DNA of 64,000 nucleotides from Tolypocladium sp. Sup5 PDA-1 (GCA_000750105.3 JPHH03000001.1:1364001-1428000); one strand, 5' to 3'. Numbered from the stretch's first letter, positions 1-11,662 are shown. Made by a program: numbers and translations. Notes: generated from the letters alone by a model not told the origin.

Positions 1-70
1 TGAGTGACGAGCCCCCGGGCCAGGATGCCCCAGACTCCAGAGCGTGGGATGTATTTGCTGACGGGAACAG

Positions 71-247
71 ATCCCCATGGTTGTCCCGTTCTTGGGCTGC
101 CTCGCCGGCGGCGGGCTGTATGACCTCTTCATCTACACGGGCGACAGCCCCATCAACAAGCCCTGGCTCGGCTTCAACCGCCTGTTCCAGCCCCGGCGCA
201 GCGTGTGGTCCAACACGCACAACAAGGCGCTCGACTCCAGGGTATAG
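71..247 (+). CDS. Aquaglyceroporin (MIP family), 3'-terminal exon only
   Basis: This is the last coding exon of a membrane channel for glycerol and water; everything 5' of it lies outside the window. An intron ends with CAG at 68-70 and the reading frame runs 58 codons to TAG at 245-247. The peptide contains VPFLGCLAGGGLYD, then FIYTGDSPINKPWLG and a short basic tail. This is the final transmembrane segment and C-terminus seen in fungal aquaglyceroporins, after the second NPA loop. The identification rests on this C-terminal signature alone, because neither NPA box is visible. The next gene on the same strand is glycerol-3-phosphate dehydrogenase, which fits a role in glycerol transport. Confidence 0.72.
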   Translation: MPMVVPFLGCLAGGGLYDLFIYTGDSPINKPWLGFNRLFQPRRSVWSNTHNKALDSRV

Positions 248-2376
248 ATGGATTCGAAGGGTGGGAGGGCGATAGAAGACGAGTGAAGACGAGGACGAGT
301 GAGACGGATAAAGGAGGACGAGTGAGGCGACGCATACACGAAGACGAGTACAGACAACCGGGTAAACAGAAGACCAAAAGAGTACAGCAACAAGGCCGAA
401 CCAGCGGCGAAGATGTGTCGGGCGTTTGCGAGTTGGGATTTGGGATTCATGGGACGGGAACCAGCGAGCGATATGTATTTTGTTGTCTCGAGTACGGTTT
501 AGTGGAATCATGTAGGCAGATGGATACATGATAAGCATTCTATCATTCTACCAAATGTGTCGTGTCTCAGACGCTGATTGTATCATCGATTGTGTCTTGG
601 CCCCTACGCCGACGTGCATGAGACCATGAGTGGGACTGAGATCCTGAGTCCTGACCGGGCTCGGTGTGCTCCGCTCACCTTTGCGGCCGTAGAACCCGAG
701 ACTCGGAACAGCTCAGCGACACTGCTGCACGTCGTGGCCGTCGTACGACTTATCGGAGCGGGTGTTGCGTCCGTGTCAACACTCAACAGCATGAGGAACC
801 CGAACGAGCCGCGCACCGCGGACTGCTCCTCGTCGGCCGGCGCGGTCGTACCTCGTGTTGAGGGCTCGGTGGAGAACGGTCAGCTCACCACGAGCAGCCG
901 CTCCACGAGTCCAGCCACGCCGCGCCGCGAACAGGTACGAGAAAGTTTCTCTTCGAGTTGGGTGGGCTTTTTTTCGAGGCATGGCGAGCTGAGAGGCAGG
1001 ACTGGACCCTGATCACATGCCACGACTCGTTTCGAATAGCTGGCCGTTGTGGGTAGCACTGCAGATTCCACCCCTCCCGGGCCCGGTTCTCGACTACATA
1101 CAGAGGGTCCCCGCGCGCGCACTTGGGCCAGACATTTCTGAATTCCTACGTACTAGAAACTCACGAGTTCCAACGGCGTCTGGTGTGCGTGTTTCTGCAC
1201 GTCACGTGGTGTATTGCCCCTGCCCGCTCGCCAGCAGCCAGCTTAAGCCTGCTTCCAGCCTGCTTACAGCCTGCTTACACACACGCAGCGCGCTCCGGTC
1301 TCACCGAAGCGCCGCGGCGCCCGTTGGGAGAGGTCCGGAGGCGAAAACCTGCTGTGTGGCGGAGGGGCGGCATGGTTTGGGCAGGTCGCCCGGGGGGCCA
1401 GTGGCGGCAGATGGATCGTGCAGTAGTCGGAGCTTCCGCGCAGAAAATGGGCAGCGGACTGGGGGGCGTGCGGACTCGGGCTCGGGTCGGGACACCGACG
1501 GCGACCCGATCTATGGAGCAGGGACCCGTTTCCGGCGTTCAACTACCGAGGCAGCTCCGGGGTGGGTCTGTTCGGGGCGCCACGCCCGAGGCGCATGGCG
1601 GACCCCTGTCACGGAAACTCGATCCACGGGGCTTGGCGGCCTCGGGGCGGGAACACCGAGGTGCATGAACGGGGGCGCCCTGGCCTGACGTGCGGCTCTC
1701 CTGGATGACGGCCAGGTCTCTGTCTGACCTGACGATGGCGCGTGTGTCTCCAGCCGGGACCGCCGTGCTTGCCGAGGCCATCAGTGATCACGAGGTTGTC
1801 GAAACTTGAAATCATGAGATCCGGGGCGGCAGAGGAGGGGGTAAATAGGCGAAGGAAAAGTGGACGAAAGAAGGGACGTCCTGCTTCTCGGGCTGAGCTC
1901 GGTGGCACGGAAAGAGAGCGTTATCAATCCGGGCGGGCTGGTTGAGCGTTGAAGCATCGTCGCGCACCCCACTCCCGCCCGTGATGTCACCCACCCGTGA
2001 ATTGAGACATTCGCATCTGACGGCAGACACGTGGGCAAACCAACGGACGCGTTTTTCCCGGCGTCGTAGTGCCCGCTGGTGGTGCACTGGTGCTAACGCT
2101 GCCCCGGCGGGAGCTCCGTCGTCGCCCCGATCCCCGAGGCGCCGGGATCCCACAAATATAGTAAAGTGCTACGACATCGGCACTTCCTCCACCCCTGCCC
2201 TGCCTCTCTTATTACTCGGCGCTGCGTGATCGTGAATTTCTTTTCCTTTAAACAATTTCTTTCCTTTAAAGGCGAAGCCACTGCAAGCACTGGAGCGTTG
2301 CCCGCGTTTGGTGTCGACGCATCGAAGCGCCCAAGCATCGCAGCGAAAGCCCCGAAACACCACATACTGACCGAAC
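248..2376. other. Intergenic, aquaglyceroporin to GUT2
   Basis: About 2.1 kb without a supportable gene. Open frames here are overlapping, arginine/serine-rich and match nothing I recognise. Small details are a run of 11-bp CAGCCTGCTTA-like repeats near 1237-1277 and, just upstream of GUT2 (about 2235-2271), two copies of TTTCCTTTAAA spaced 10 bp apart in a pyrimidine-rich promoter-like stretch. Confidence 0.6.
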
Positions 2377-4489
2377 ATGCCGCCGCGCTTCTCTCGCGTC
2401 TGGCGCCCCCTCGCCGCGGCCACCGTCGTCGCCGCGGGAGGCACCGTCGCCTACGGCCGCGCCAACAAGAACCTCTCGCGCGACAAGCCCCTCGTGGAGC
2501 TCAAGCGCGACGCCGCCGGGCGCATCGTCCCGCCCTCGTTCGCCGACGTCCGGGGCCGCGCCGAGCAGCTGGCCGACCTGCGGCGCCACGGCGGCGGTGC
2601 CGATGATGACGATGCCGAGTACGACCTCCTGATTGTCGGCGGCGGCGCGACGGGCACGGGCATCGCGCTCGACGCCGCCACGCGCGGGCTCAAGGTGGCC
2701 CTCGTCGAGCGCGACGACTTCTCCGCGGGCACCAGCTCCAAGAGCACCAAGCTCGTGCACGGCGGCGTGCGCTACCTGGAAAAGGCCGTCTGGAACCTCG
2801 ACTACCCGCAGCTGGAGCTGGTCATCGAGGCGCTGCGCGAGCGCAAGGGCTTCCTCGACATCGCGCCGCACCTGTCGAGCTCGCTGCCCATCCTGCTGCC
2901 GCTGCAGCGCTGGTGGCAGGCGCCGTACCTGTGGGCCGGCTGCAAGACGTACGACCTGCTCGCGGGCGCCCAGGGGCTCGAGAGCTCGTACCTGATGAGC
3001 CGGACGCGCGCGCTCGAGGCCTTCCCGCTGCTGCGCCGGGACACCCTGGTCGGCGCGCTGGTGTACTACGACGGGCAGCACAACGACTCGCGCATGAACG
3101 TGTCGCTCGCGCTGACGGCCTCGCTATACGGCGCGACCGTCGTCAACCACGTCGAGGTGACGAGGCTGGACAAGGACGCCGACGGGCGCATCTGCGGCGC
3201 CCGGGTGCGCGACCTGATGGCGGGCCTGGACGGCGACGAGGCCGGCGCGCGCGAGTTTGCCGTGCGCGCCAAGGGCGTCATCAACGCGACCGGGCCCTTC
3301 ACCGATGCCGTCGAGCGCATGGACGACCCGGCGCGCAAGCCCATCGTGGCCCCGGCGTCGGGCGCGCACGTCATGCTGCCGGGCAAGCTGTGCCCGCAGG
3401 GCATGGGCATGCTGGACGCGGCCACGTCGGACGGCCGCGTCATCTTCGTGCTGCCGTGGCAGGGCATGACGGTCGCGGGCACGACGGACAACGCCTGCGC
3501 CGTCGAGCGGGAGCCCGTGGCGCGCCAGGACGACGTCGACTTCATCCTCAAGGAGGTCAGCAAGCTGCTGGCCCCCGAGTCGGTGCTGACCCGCGACGAC
3601 GTGCTGGCGACCTGGTCTGGTGAGTGCCCCTGAAGTCCCTGAACATGGTTGACGTGCGAGCCGCGACTAACACCGGACAGGCATCCGCCCCCTGGTCAAG
3701 GACCCCAAGGCCGGCAACACCGAGTCCCTCGTCCGCAGCCACCTCGTCACCGTCTCCGCGTCCGGCCTGCTCACCTGCGCCGGCGGCAAGTGGACCACCT
3801 ACCGCCAGATGGCCGAGGACGCCGTCGACGAGGCCGTCAGGGCGTTCGACCTGACCCCGACCCGCACCGCCCTCCCCGACATCAGCAGCGCCGGCCTGCC
3901 GGGCTTCACCACCACCGGCGCCTGCCGGACCCGCACCACCCCCGTCCTCGGCTCCCACGGCTACTCGACCGCGCTGCCGGCGCAGCTCAGGGAGGCCTAC
4001 GGCATCGACGCCGACGTCGCGCACCACCTGGCCACCAACTACGGCGACCGCGCGTGGTCCGTCCTCGGCCGCGCCTCCGACCCCTCGGCGACGGCCCGCC
4101 TGGCGCCCTCGTTCCCCTTCATCGAGGCCGAGGTCCGGCACGGGGTCCGCGCCGAGGCGGCCTGCACCGCCGCGGACGTCATCTCGCGCCGCACGCGCCT
4201 CGCCTTCCTCGACGTGGACACGGCGCTGCGGGCGCTCCCGCGCGTCATCGACGTCATGGCCGAGGAGCTGGGCTGGGGCGAGCCGCGCCGCGCGCAGGAG
4301 TGGACGGCCACGGTGCAGTTCCTGCGGAGCATGGGCCTCGAGGAGGAGCGCATGGCCGTCACGCGGGACGAGGTGCTGAGTGGCGACGTCAGGGCGCTGC
4401 GGACGCGGCGCGAGGGCGCGGCGCAGGAGGGGCCCAAGGTCGGCAGGGGACGGGAGCTGGAGGCTCCGGCGCTGGCATCCGAGGCGTGA
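2377..4489 (+). CDS. GUT2: FAD-dependent glycerol-3-phosphate dehydrogenase, mitochondrial
   Basis: The enzyme oxidises glycerol 3-phosphate to dihydroxyacetone phosphate and passes electrons to ubiquinone at the outer face of the inner mitochondrial membrane, feeding glycerol into glycolysis. There are two exons, 2377-3619 and 3681-4489, giving 683 residues, the usual length. The 61-nt intron (GTGAGT...CAG, with branch site GACTAAC) splits a glycine codon and restores TWSGIRPLVKDP, a family hallmark. The N-terminus is basic and then hydrophobic (residues 1-27), as expected for a mitochondrial anchor. The FAD-binding motif LIVGGGATGTG lies near residue 88, followed by TSSKSTKLVHGGVRYL. The C-terminal DAO_C region runs to the stop. 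It lies 2.1 kb downstream of, and on the same strand as, the aquaglyceroporin. Confidence 0.95.
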
Positions 4490-5368
4490 TGGCCGCATTT
4501 GTTTTCTGATTTCTGGTGTACGGAGTTGGGGTTGCTGGGAGCCGACTGCATAGCATTGCCTGTGCCTCTGCGGGATTTGTTTTGCCTGGGCATGTAAGAG
4601 GACTAGATTGCCATATCTGGTGGTGAGAATTCATGATGTCTGAAACTTGGAATCCGGTGACTCGGGCAGGGACCGAATAGGGTAGCCGTTGATTGAATAC
4701 GTAACCAGGGTCATGTCGCCTCCGTTGTTCTCTCGCCATTGTCATATCGTGGACCCTGCTTCCTGCCGGGGGACAACAAAGGGAGCCGATATTTGACCCC
4801 TCGCATCGGCCAATGATTGCGAGCATCCACAGCATGCGGGCCGTGTCTCAGAGATTAGTTTAAACGCGGGGTAGCTACTTTCGAGACCTAGAGACGGGAT
4901 ATAATTATGTATCAAGTCGGAAGTTAGTAAACCTTTATCTCGCATCTATAAAGTCCAAAATAGGAATTACTTATAGCATGTCCTGAAATAGCGTGTCTAA
5001 AGTGGCAAGTCCCAAAGTAGCACGCCCTTAACTAGGACGTCCTTGACTAGCACGCTCTAATAGAGGTTGGGAACCTAGCGTGCAGTACTATATATTACAT
5101 CACAACTTCATAATGTCGTCGCTGTCTACTGTCCCGACACCAGCGGCACAGCGATCAGGTAAGTGGGCAGCTTGTGGTTGGGAGTCAGCCTCTTTAGAGC
5201 CAAGTTTACATATTGCAGTTACGGGTTAAATCGAGGAAACGACGTTAGCTATAGCCGCTTTTAGACTTGAAAGAATTGTCAGTTCAATTAAGAGCGCCAA
5301 CGAGATACTTCTACAAGGCTTGCGCTTCTGAAATCACATGCAGACAATCGAGCCTGCATAAATATTCC
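4490..5368. other. AT-rich intergenic island
   Basis: This stretch separates the 3' ends of GUT2 and the GPI-anchored protein gene. From about 4850 the base composition turns clearly AT-rich compared with both neighbours, and it contains the decayed 15-bp repeat listed separately. No open frame of interest is present. Confidence 0.7.
4974..5060 (+). repeat. Degenerate 15-bp minisatellite (about six units)
   Basis: Successive units begin with TAG (or TGG) and follow a rough consensus TAGCACGTCCTTAAC: 4974-4988, 4989-5002, 5003-5017, 5018-5032, 5033-5047 and 5048-5060. Many of the differences between units are C/T or G/A transitions, with occasional 1-2 base length changes. The array sits inside an AT-rich island. 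It looks like an old tandem repeat that has decayed, possibly through repeat-induced point mutation. Confidence 0.65.
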
Positions 5369-6423
5369 TTAGTACAAGGCAACCAGGATTAGCATGGCGA
5401 TGACAAATGCTCCACTGGACACGACTCTCCCCGCGCTGCTCTTGTGCGTGCTCGTGGCTGTGGCACTGCTGCCAGTTGCTGTCCCCGTGCCGGAAGCGAC
5501 ATTCGAGCCCGATCCCGAACCCTTACCAACATCTGCGGCCGAAATGGTGTAAGCCTTGCCGTCAGCCGCGTTGGTGTAAGTGAAGACGGAGCCGCTTGCT
5601 GGGGCCGTAACGGTGCCGGCTTTGTTGCTCAGCGTGGCGGTCCCACTCTTGGGAAGGTTGCCGGGGTTGTAGTAGGTCTGGATTGCGTCTTTCGAGAAGC
5701 CGAGACTGGAAACGCAGTCAAACTCGGACAGGTAGGAGGCGCAGGTGTCGAACGGCGTGTCGAGGGCCGACTCTAGCTTAGAGACCGACGAGAGGCCGAT
5801 CAGCTTTGGGTCGGTGTCGGGGCAGATACCGTAGATGCTACAGTACAGGATCAAGTTAACACGGAAGACGCATATACCCAAGGGGCGGTCAAATCTTCCT
5901 ACCTGGAAAGTGCTCCGCTAACCTCGCAGCACTCGCAGCCTTGTATCTTTTGAACGTTGCCAGACGCATCTCCCCCTGAAACACCACTGGAGCATTTGCC
6001 GCCCTGCTCAATGCTGCCGTTGATGGCAAGATAGACCTTGCCCAGGTTGCATGAGCAGGCATCGGGAGCGTTGTCGGGGGTCGGGAAGTAAGGCAGCGGC
6101 GTCTTGGCTATGGGGCAGTTGACCAAGTACTCGACAACATATTCTTGATACTCGCATTCGTTGACGCGGTTCCAGCAATGCGAGGCGGCGCAGTTGATGT
6201 TGTCGATGTAGCTGGCGCACGCGCAGGCTTCAATCTCAAGCTCGCTAGCATCCTTCCTCGCCTGGGCAAGGCAGGTTGTGTCCTTGGCGGTTGCGTCCTT
6301 CTGGCAGCTCTCGAAGCCGGAAACGTCGACGCAATTGGTGCTCGTGAGGTTTACCTGGCTGGACTGGGCAACGGCTCTGCCCAACAGGACGAAGACGGGG
6401 GTCAAACTCTTGACCAGAACCAT
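5369..6423 (-). CDS. Secreted Cys-rich GPI-anchored protein of unknown function
   Basis: Two exons, 6423-5903 and 5837-5369, encode 329 residues. The 65-nt intron (GTAGGA...TAG) joins CCEVSGALS to SIYGICPDTD, a junction that keeps a cysteine-containing motif intact. The N-terminus is a signal peptide (about residues 1-20, ending VAQ). The body holds many cysteines in patterns such as CACASYIDNINCAASHCW and CSCNLGKVY. A Ser/Thr/Gly/Ala-rich linker follows, and the protein ends in a small-residue omega-site region plus a hydrophobic tail, as in GPI-anchored proteins. It is therefore expected at the plasma membrane or cell wall. The cysteine layout loosely resembles CFEM-like surface proteins, but I cannot assign it to that family. 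No function is inferred. Confidence 0.8.
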
Positions 6424-8730
6424 GGTTGCGATGTCGAATCCGCCGAGTCTGGGTAGCAATGCAGTGATTAATGGGAATTTCTGGGCTTGGCAGCAGGTCA
6501 AGGATTACGGCTTTATATTCTTTTGCCATCCAATGCCATGCATATCATGGCCTGCACCTGAAAAATACGCCCATTGAAATGAGCAGTGTCCCAGCTCGCC
6601 TGCATCGGATCGTGGGTGCCGAAGTGGCGCCCTAGTGATGCAGCCGATGGGTTCCCGGATCTAAAAACTTCCTGATTAGGCTCATGATTTAAACAACGGG
6701 CATTGACAGCACCTCTGAATAAAGGCGTTAAGCGGGTGGGACGGAATCGTTCCGTTCCGTGTTTATGGAACGGTGGATTCCTTCGTGCCCGAGAACGCCT
6801 TGCCTGAGCCTGGCTGAGGCTCAGCAGACAGCCCTAGGGGACCGACACGTAGTCCGCAGGTTGCGATGCTCTCCATTTCTAGCCGATAGATCCGCTGACT
6901 CGAAAGCTGCTAGGGCTGGAAGTGCACCTGAGAAGTCTGGAACAACCGTCCGCTGTTGTCCAGCATTGTCGCCTAAATTGGTATATCCCTGGCGGCGTGC
7001 TTCTCGGCCTGCTAGGCTGTCTTGCCTGCGTCCCAGAGCTTGGTCGGCATCTTCTTCTGCCTCGTCAGCGCGGCGGGTTCTTCCTCTGTGTCCGTTTGGA
7101 TGTCCGACTCGCTGTTGTAGTCTCCTCAGCTTCGCATTCTTCCAAGGTCGATTCTTCCAGCTTGTGTCTGCTGGATCGATTTGCTGTTTGTCGACATGGT
7201 TTAGTAGTAGACTATTTGGCGTGCCTTGTCTCTCTGGTGACAACTTCCCATGGACGATCACGGACACAACTTGGGAATATCTGCAGAGTAGTTACAAGTT
7301 ATCCCTTGAAGAACCAACCCCTATCATCCTGGCACCTGTGGGACAGAGACGAGGAGTGGACAAGAGACATGTTGGAGTTTTGTGTTTGCTCCATCGTAAT
7401 CGCCATGATCTGGCTGAGCTGAAATGCAGTCCAGTTTGACGGCTCGTACCCAGAGACTGCTCTCCCATATGTGCCTGCCCTGCTGTTTGTCTGTGGATCC
7501 TAGGATGCCGCAGCAGCCGCCGCAGACGAGTTCCGCGCTCCTGTCTTGGCCCTCAAGCAATTGACCCTGGTCTGAGTCCATGAGCAGCCGGAGTGAAGAG
7601 CGGTGTCCCTCGCTCCACATGGACGCGTTTGCGAAACCGTCCGAAGTGCCGAATCGTCTGCGCCAGGATGCTAAAAGGCCGTGCTGGTGGTTCGGGCTTC
7701 AGCCTGCGCCCACGCTCCAGGATTGCAGTTCGCAGGACCATTTTTGTCTTGTGCCCGTGCGGATGCAGGATGGACATGATAGATTCAGAAACACTGGCCT
7801 CGGAGACGTGCTCGTCACGTATGTTGAGAACTTGAGAGACTGCCTCAGGCAACGGCCCCAAGGGCCAAGGCAACAGCCTGCCCCGCGGGTCAAGCCGTCA
7901 AGACTCAACACCCACATCAAGCCTTCATAGCTTTGCAACTCTCAAGTTCTCAACATACACCATCAACGCCCAACACGGGATTCAATTGCGCCGCCGACCG
8001 GCTTGACAGCTCCATCGTCGCCACAGTCCGCATCTCGTCCCGCCGGCAGTATGTGTGCTTTGAAGTTCGGATGCTCGGCTTCCGCCTCGTCAGAGTCGTC
8101 TCTGCCGCAAGCTCGGACGATTCATCCGACCAGTCCGTCATCCCGTCCCCGCTGTCTAAGCCACCAAACTCCACACAATCCAGTCGGCAATCTGTGTGGA
8201 CGCGGCACTTCACTGGACTACTATTGCCTGCCCAAGACCCGATCCGCAACCTGCTCGAGTCCCGGTCCCGGCCGGGTCCCCGAACCCAGGTGGGTCTCCT
8301 GCTGCGGCACAGAATCATCACATACAAGGAACGTCTGTTCCTCTGCTGCGTACGGATACGCGTATTGGAAATTACGACATGGCCAGCTGGCAGGGAATGT
8401 CTCAAAGCGGACAGCTCGCGGGATCCGAGAGGCCGCACAGACACACCAACTCTCATCCTCGTTCCGAGTCCTGGATGGTTGATGTCGAACCAGACTTGCC
8501 CACAAACACATACGGCAGATGTGTATTATACGAAGGGCAAACGAAAGAAAGCAACATGGATGAGCGAGCCAGCCCCGTCCGCAGCCGTCCGGTTGATGCA
8601 TTCAGATGCACAGCGGGTATGGGACGCAGAAACACGTCGTGTGTATAAGAAGTGAGCGATATGCCCGCCCTGACAGTGGTGCATATCCAGTCTCAATCCA
8701 TCTTCTCAACTTGTCTACCTGCTCACCATC
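6424..8730. other. Intergenic with no assignable gene
   Basis: About 2.3 kb between two divergently transcribed genes. Overlapping open frames of 60-240 codons occur on both strands. A minus-strand frame at 7553-7873 gives a less repetitive peptide, and a plus-strand frame covers 7933-8655. None has a domain I recognise or a splice pattern extending it convincingly. It could hold promoters only, a decayed gene or a non-coding transcript. Confidence 0.5.
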
Positions 8731-10421
8731 ATGCATCTCCTGTTGACTGCGCTGCTGTGGGCCCTGGCAGAGGCCGTCCCGCCTCCCGACGTCAACGCCG
8801 TCTGCTCTACGCTGCAATCCAAGTATCCCGAGCTGCTAGTCTGGGACCCCATCGTCCCCAAGGGCGTCGAGACAGGTGTGAATGCGACGACATACAGCGA
8901 CGCTCTCCTGGACTACTGGAACGCCGCGAACTCCGACAACCGCGCCGCCTGCGCCTTCTTCCCGGCCAATGCCGAACAAGTCTCCTTTGCCGTGAACACG
9001 CTCAACGCCTACCCGTCGGTCAAGTTTGCCCTCAAGTCGGGTGGCCACAACCCCAACCTGGGCTTCTCGAGCGTCGACAGGGGCGTGTTGATCGCGTTCC
9101 GGCCCAACTCGCAGTACGCCATCCCCGCGCCCGACGGCAAGACTGTCGACGTCGGCGCCGGCTGCAAGTGGCAGGACGTGTACGCCGCGCTCGAGCCGCT
9201 GGGCAGGGCCCCCGTCGGTGGTCGGCTGGGCGATATTGGAGTCATGGGCTTCACGCTCGGCGGTGGCCTGTCGTATCTGTCCGCCCAATACGTAAGTTCA
9301 TGCCGCCGTGCGACGAGACACGGGTATCTGACTCTCCCCAGGGCTTGGCGTGCGACAATGTCGTCAGCTACGAGGCCGTCCTTGCCAACGGCACCATCGT
9401 CAACGCCAGCCCCACGTCGCATCCCGAATTGTACTTTGCCCTGCGCGGCGGAGGCAACCAGTTTGCCATTGTGGCCAAGATGACGCTCAAGGCGTACGAG
9501 ATTGGCGACCACGGGACTATCTGGGGCGGCGTGCGCACCTACGCGACCGATAAGCTTGCCGAGGTCCAAGCAGCCGCCGTCGACTTCACCGCCAACAGCA
9601 AGGACCCCAAGGCCGCCATCATCCCGACAGTCGAATTCGTCGAGGCTGTCGGCCTGAGCGCTCCCGTCATCCTCGTCTTCTTCTTCTACGACGGGCCGAA
9701 GCCGGCCAGCGACGTGTTTGACAAGTTTCACGCCATCCCGTCGCAGTCCGACAACACCGCGTCAAAGAGCTACGTGAACTTGACCCAGGAGGCGGGGGCC
9801 GGCAACTTGAAGGGCCTCCGGGTCCAGCTTGGGGTAAACACGTTTCCCAACATGCCCGAGGGCAACATGTCGTCGTTTCTCGACGAGCACTTCAAGTTCA
9901 TCGCGAACCAGGCAGCCACCGGGGTGGACAACATCGTCGACATAAGGCTGTTCTCCGTTGGCTTCCAGCCGGTGCCCCATGGAATTTCCCAGGCTTCAAA
10001 GGACGCAGGAGGCGGCAATGCGCTCGGTCTCGCGCCGGAGCACGGAGACCGTGTATGGATCGATTACTCCATCTCCTGGGCCAACCGCCGGTGCGACAAG
10101 AAGTGTCCCGAGTTTCTTACGCATATGGTCGACTCGCTGCACGACCTACACAAGCAAAAGTACTCGGGCATCGCCCCGACCAACTACAAAGACGGCGACT
10201 TGAGCTACGTGAGGTGAGTCGAGCGGATGAGCGTGGACGTGTGTGTGCGGAGCTCTGACAGCTGCAGCTACAACCCGATCTTCATGAACGACGCCTTGTG
10301 GAACCAGGACGTGCTGCGAAGCTACGGAGACGAGACGTATCAGAGGCTCAAGTCTACGCACCAGGAATACGACCCTAAGGGGTTCTTTGCGACGCGGCAG
10401 GACGGGTTCAAGTTTACGTAG
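8731..10421 (+). CDS. Secreted FAD-linked oxidoreductase, berberine-bridge-enzyme type
   Basis: A flavoenzyme of the PCMH/BBE family, which oxidises carbohydrates, alkaloids or other secondary metabolites using oxygen. Exons are 8731-9291, 9342-10213 and 10268-10421 (introns of 50 and 54 nt), giving 528 residues. A signal peptide covers roughly residues 1-16. The FAD domain shows LKSGGHNPN, with the histidine at residue 106 placed to bind FAD covalently, and GRLGDIGVMGFTLGGG. That second loop lacks the cysteine of bicovalent enzymes, so attachment is probably through histidine only. The BBE domain closes the protein with SYNPIF and EYDPKGFF. Neighbours do not form a recognisable biosynthetic cluster, so the substrate is unknown. 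Confidence 0.92.
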
Positions 10422-11530
10422 CTGCCGGCATTGTCCGCATGACGCGGCGCAGCTCGACAGTAGCCAAGGTTCAATTCCTTGATATATAGCCCTTGTATAT
10501 ATAATCATTGACATATACAAGCAGTACAAGCAATCTATACTCAGTCGAAGCATTGCCACGGTATCGGTTGCTCGTGCTGGAAGACATTGGCATATACCTA
10601 CGTGGTGACGAGGTGGAATTGGGAGCGGTGTTGACTCTCACGTGCACCAAAGGCCGCAGGTGAGTCGGTCTGCTCGCCATTTCAGCCATGCCTCACTGCG
10701 GTTCTTTATGGCAGACATTGGCGCTTAGACCAGACCCAGCCGATGACCTGTCCTTTGAATTCAGGGGGCTCAGGGGCCAGGACCTTGAGCCCGCTTGTCC
10801 AATCAAGGTGCTCCTTGGATACGCTCTGAGCGTCGGGGGACCTGGGCTGCCCTGCTGAAGAGGGTCAATTAGGCAACTTCATCGTCTGGTTATTTGCCTC
10901 ACCTCTGCCGGCGCCGGGCTGAAGCTTGAGGTGCAAGGCGTCGAGAAATACGTGCACGAGGGGGTGTCCCCAGCAAACGCCGCAAGAAAGCAAGGGATAA
11001 TTGGGAGCTACGAGAGATGGCCATAGGGCCACTCACGCACGGTTGGTTCCTGGGGGGGCCCCTGGCAGGACGAAGCACCCCTTTTCGCCCCCAAAGCTCT
11101 ACGACACGCGATGAGATGGTAGCCACTCCTACGTATTCCCTCCCATGCCTCTTGTTTCTGGTACTTCCTTTGTCGCTGGTGGAACCTGGGGTTTCCAAGG
11201 GTTCCTTTGTATCGCCGAGAGTTACTGGACAGTGGATGGCCAGTAGACTAGACTCAACAGAGACTTCCATTCATGGCCATCAAAGGCAAGATGGAACAGG
11301 GAACTTGTTCAAGATTTTGATCTTGGACACACGCACAAGTCCAGTTCCTGAACAAAGCCCGTCAGGGGGGTTGGTCCGTCCCGTGAATATACAAAAGCCG
11401 TGAAAGTCGTGCGGAGCCCGCTCTACCGCTCTCTTTACCCTCACAGTCTCTTCGCTTACCGTCGAGAATAAGTACCCCCTCGCTTAGTTCATCTCGACCT
11501 CTCACTCCACATCCCCAGACTCTCGTCGTC
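10422..11530. other. Intergenic, downstream of the flavin oxidase
   Basis: About 1.1 kb. An AT-rich stretch with several TATATA runs (10480-10520) follows the oxidase stop codon and probably holds its 3' end. A 5-bp stem with a 7-nt loop at 10465-10481 mimics a tRNA T-arm, but no tRNA body surrounds it. A pyrimidine-rich stretch at about 11420-11530 leads into the small open frame at 11531. Confidence 0.55.
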
Positions 11531-11662
11531 ATGTCCACAGAAGGGCATACCGGCCCGGATGTGTTCATCATTTCGGCCGCGACCATTGGCGGGGTGCTCG
11601 TTTTCGGGGCAGCCATCCTCGCCGTTGTCTGGTGCTGCAAAAGCGTCCCGAGGGAAGAATAA
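11531..11662 (+). CDS. Candidate small single-pass membrane protein, 43 residues
   Basis: The open frame starts at ATG 11531 and ends at TAA 11660-11662. It reads as a short polar N-terminus, one hydrophobic span of about 21 residues (from VFIISAATIGG to about VVW), two cysteines at the membrane exit and a short charged tail ending PREE. Such an organised peptide is unusual for a chance frame. A CT-rich stretch just upstream resembles a fungal core promoter and 5' leader. I recognise no family. The function is unknown, and whether it is transcribed or translated is not shown by the sequence. Confidence 0.45.
   Translation: MSTEGHTGPDVFIISAATIGGVLVFGAAILAVVWCCKSVPREE

Noticed and set aside
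10465..10481. Perfect 5-bp stem with 7-nt TTCAATT loop resembling a tRNA T-arm
   Set aside because: No matching acceptor, D or anticodon arms lie upstream; chance hairpin in an AT-rich 3' region.
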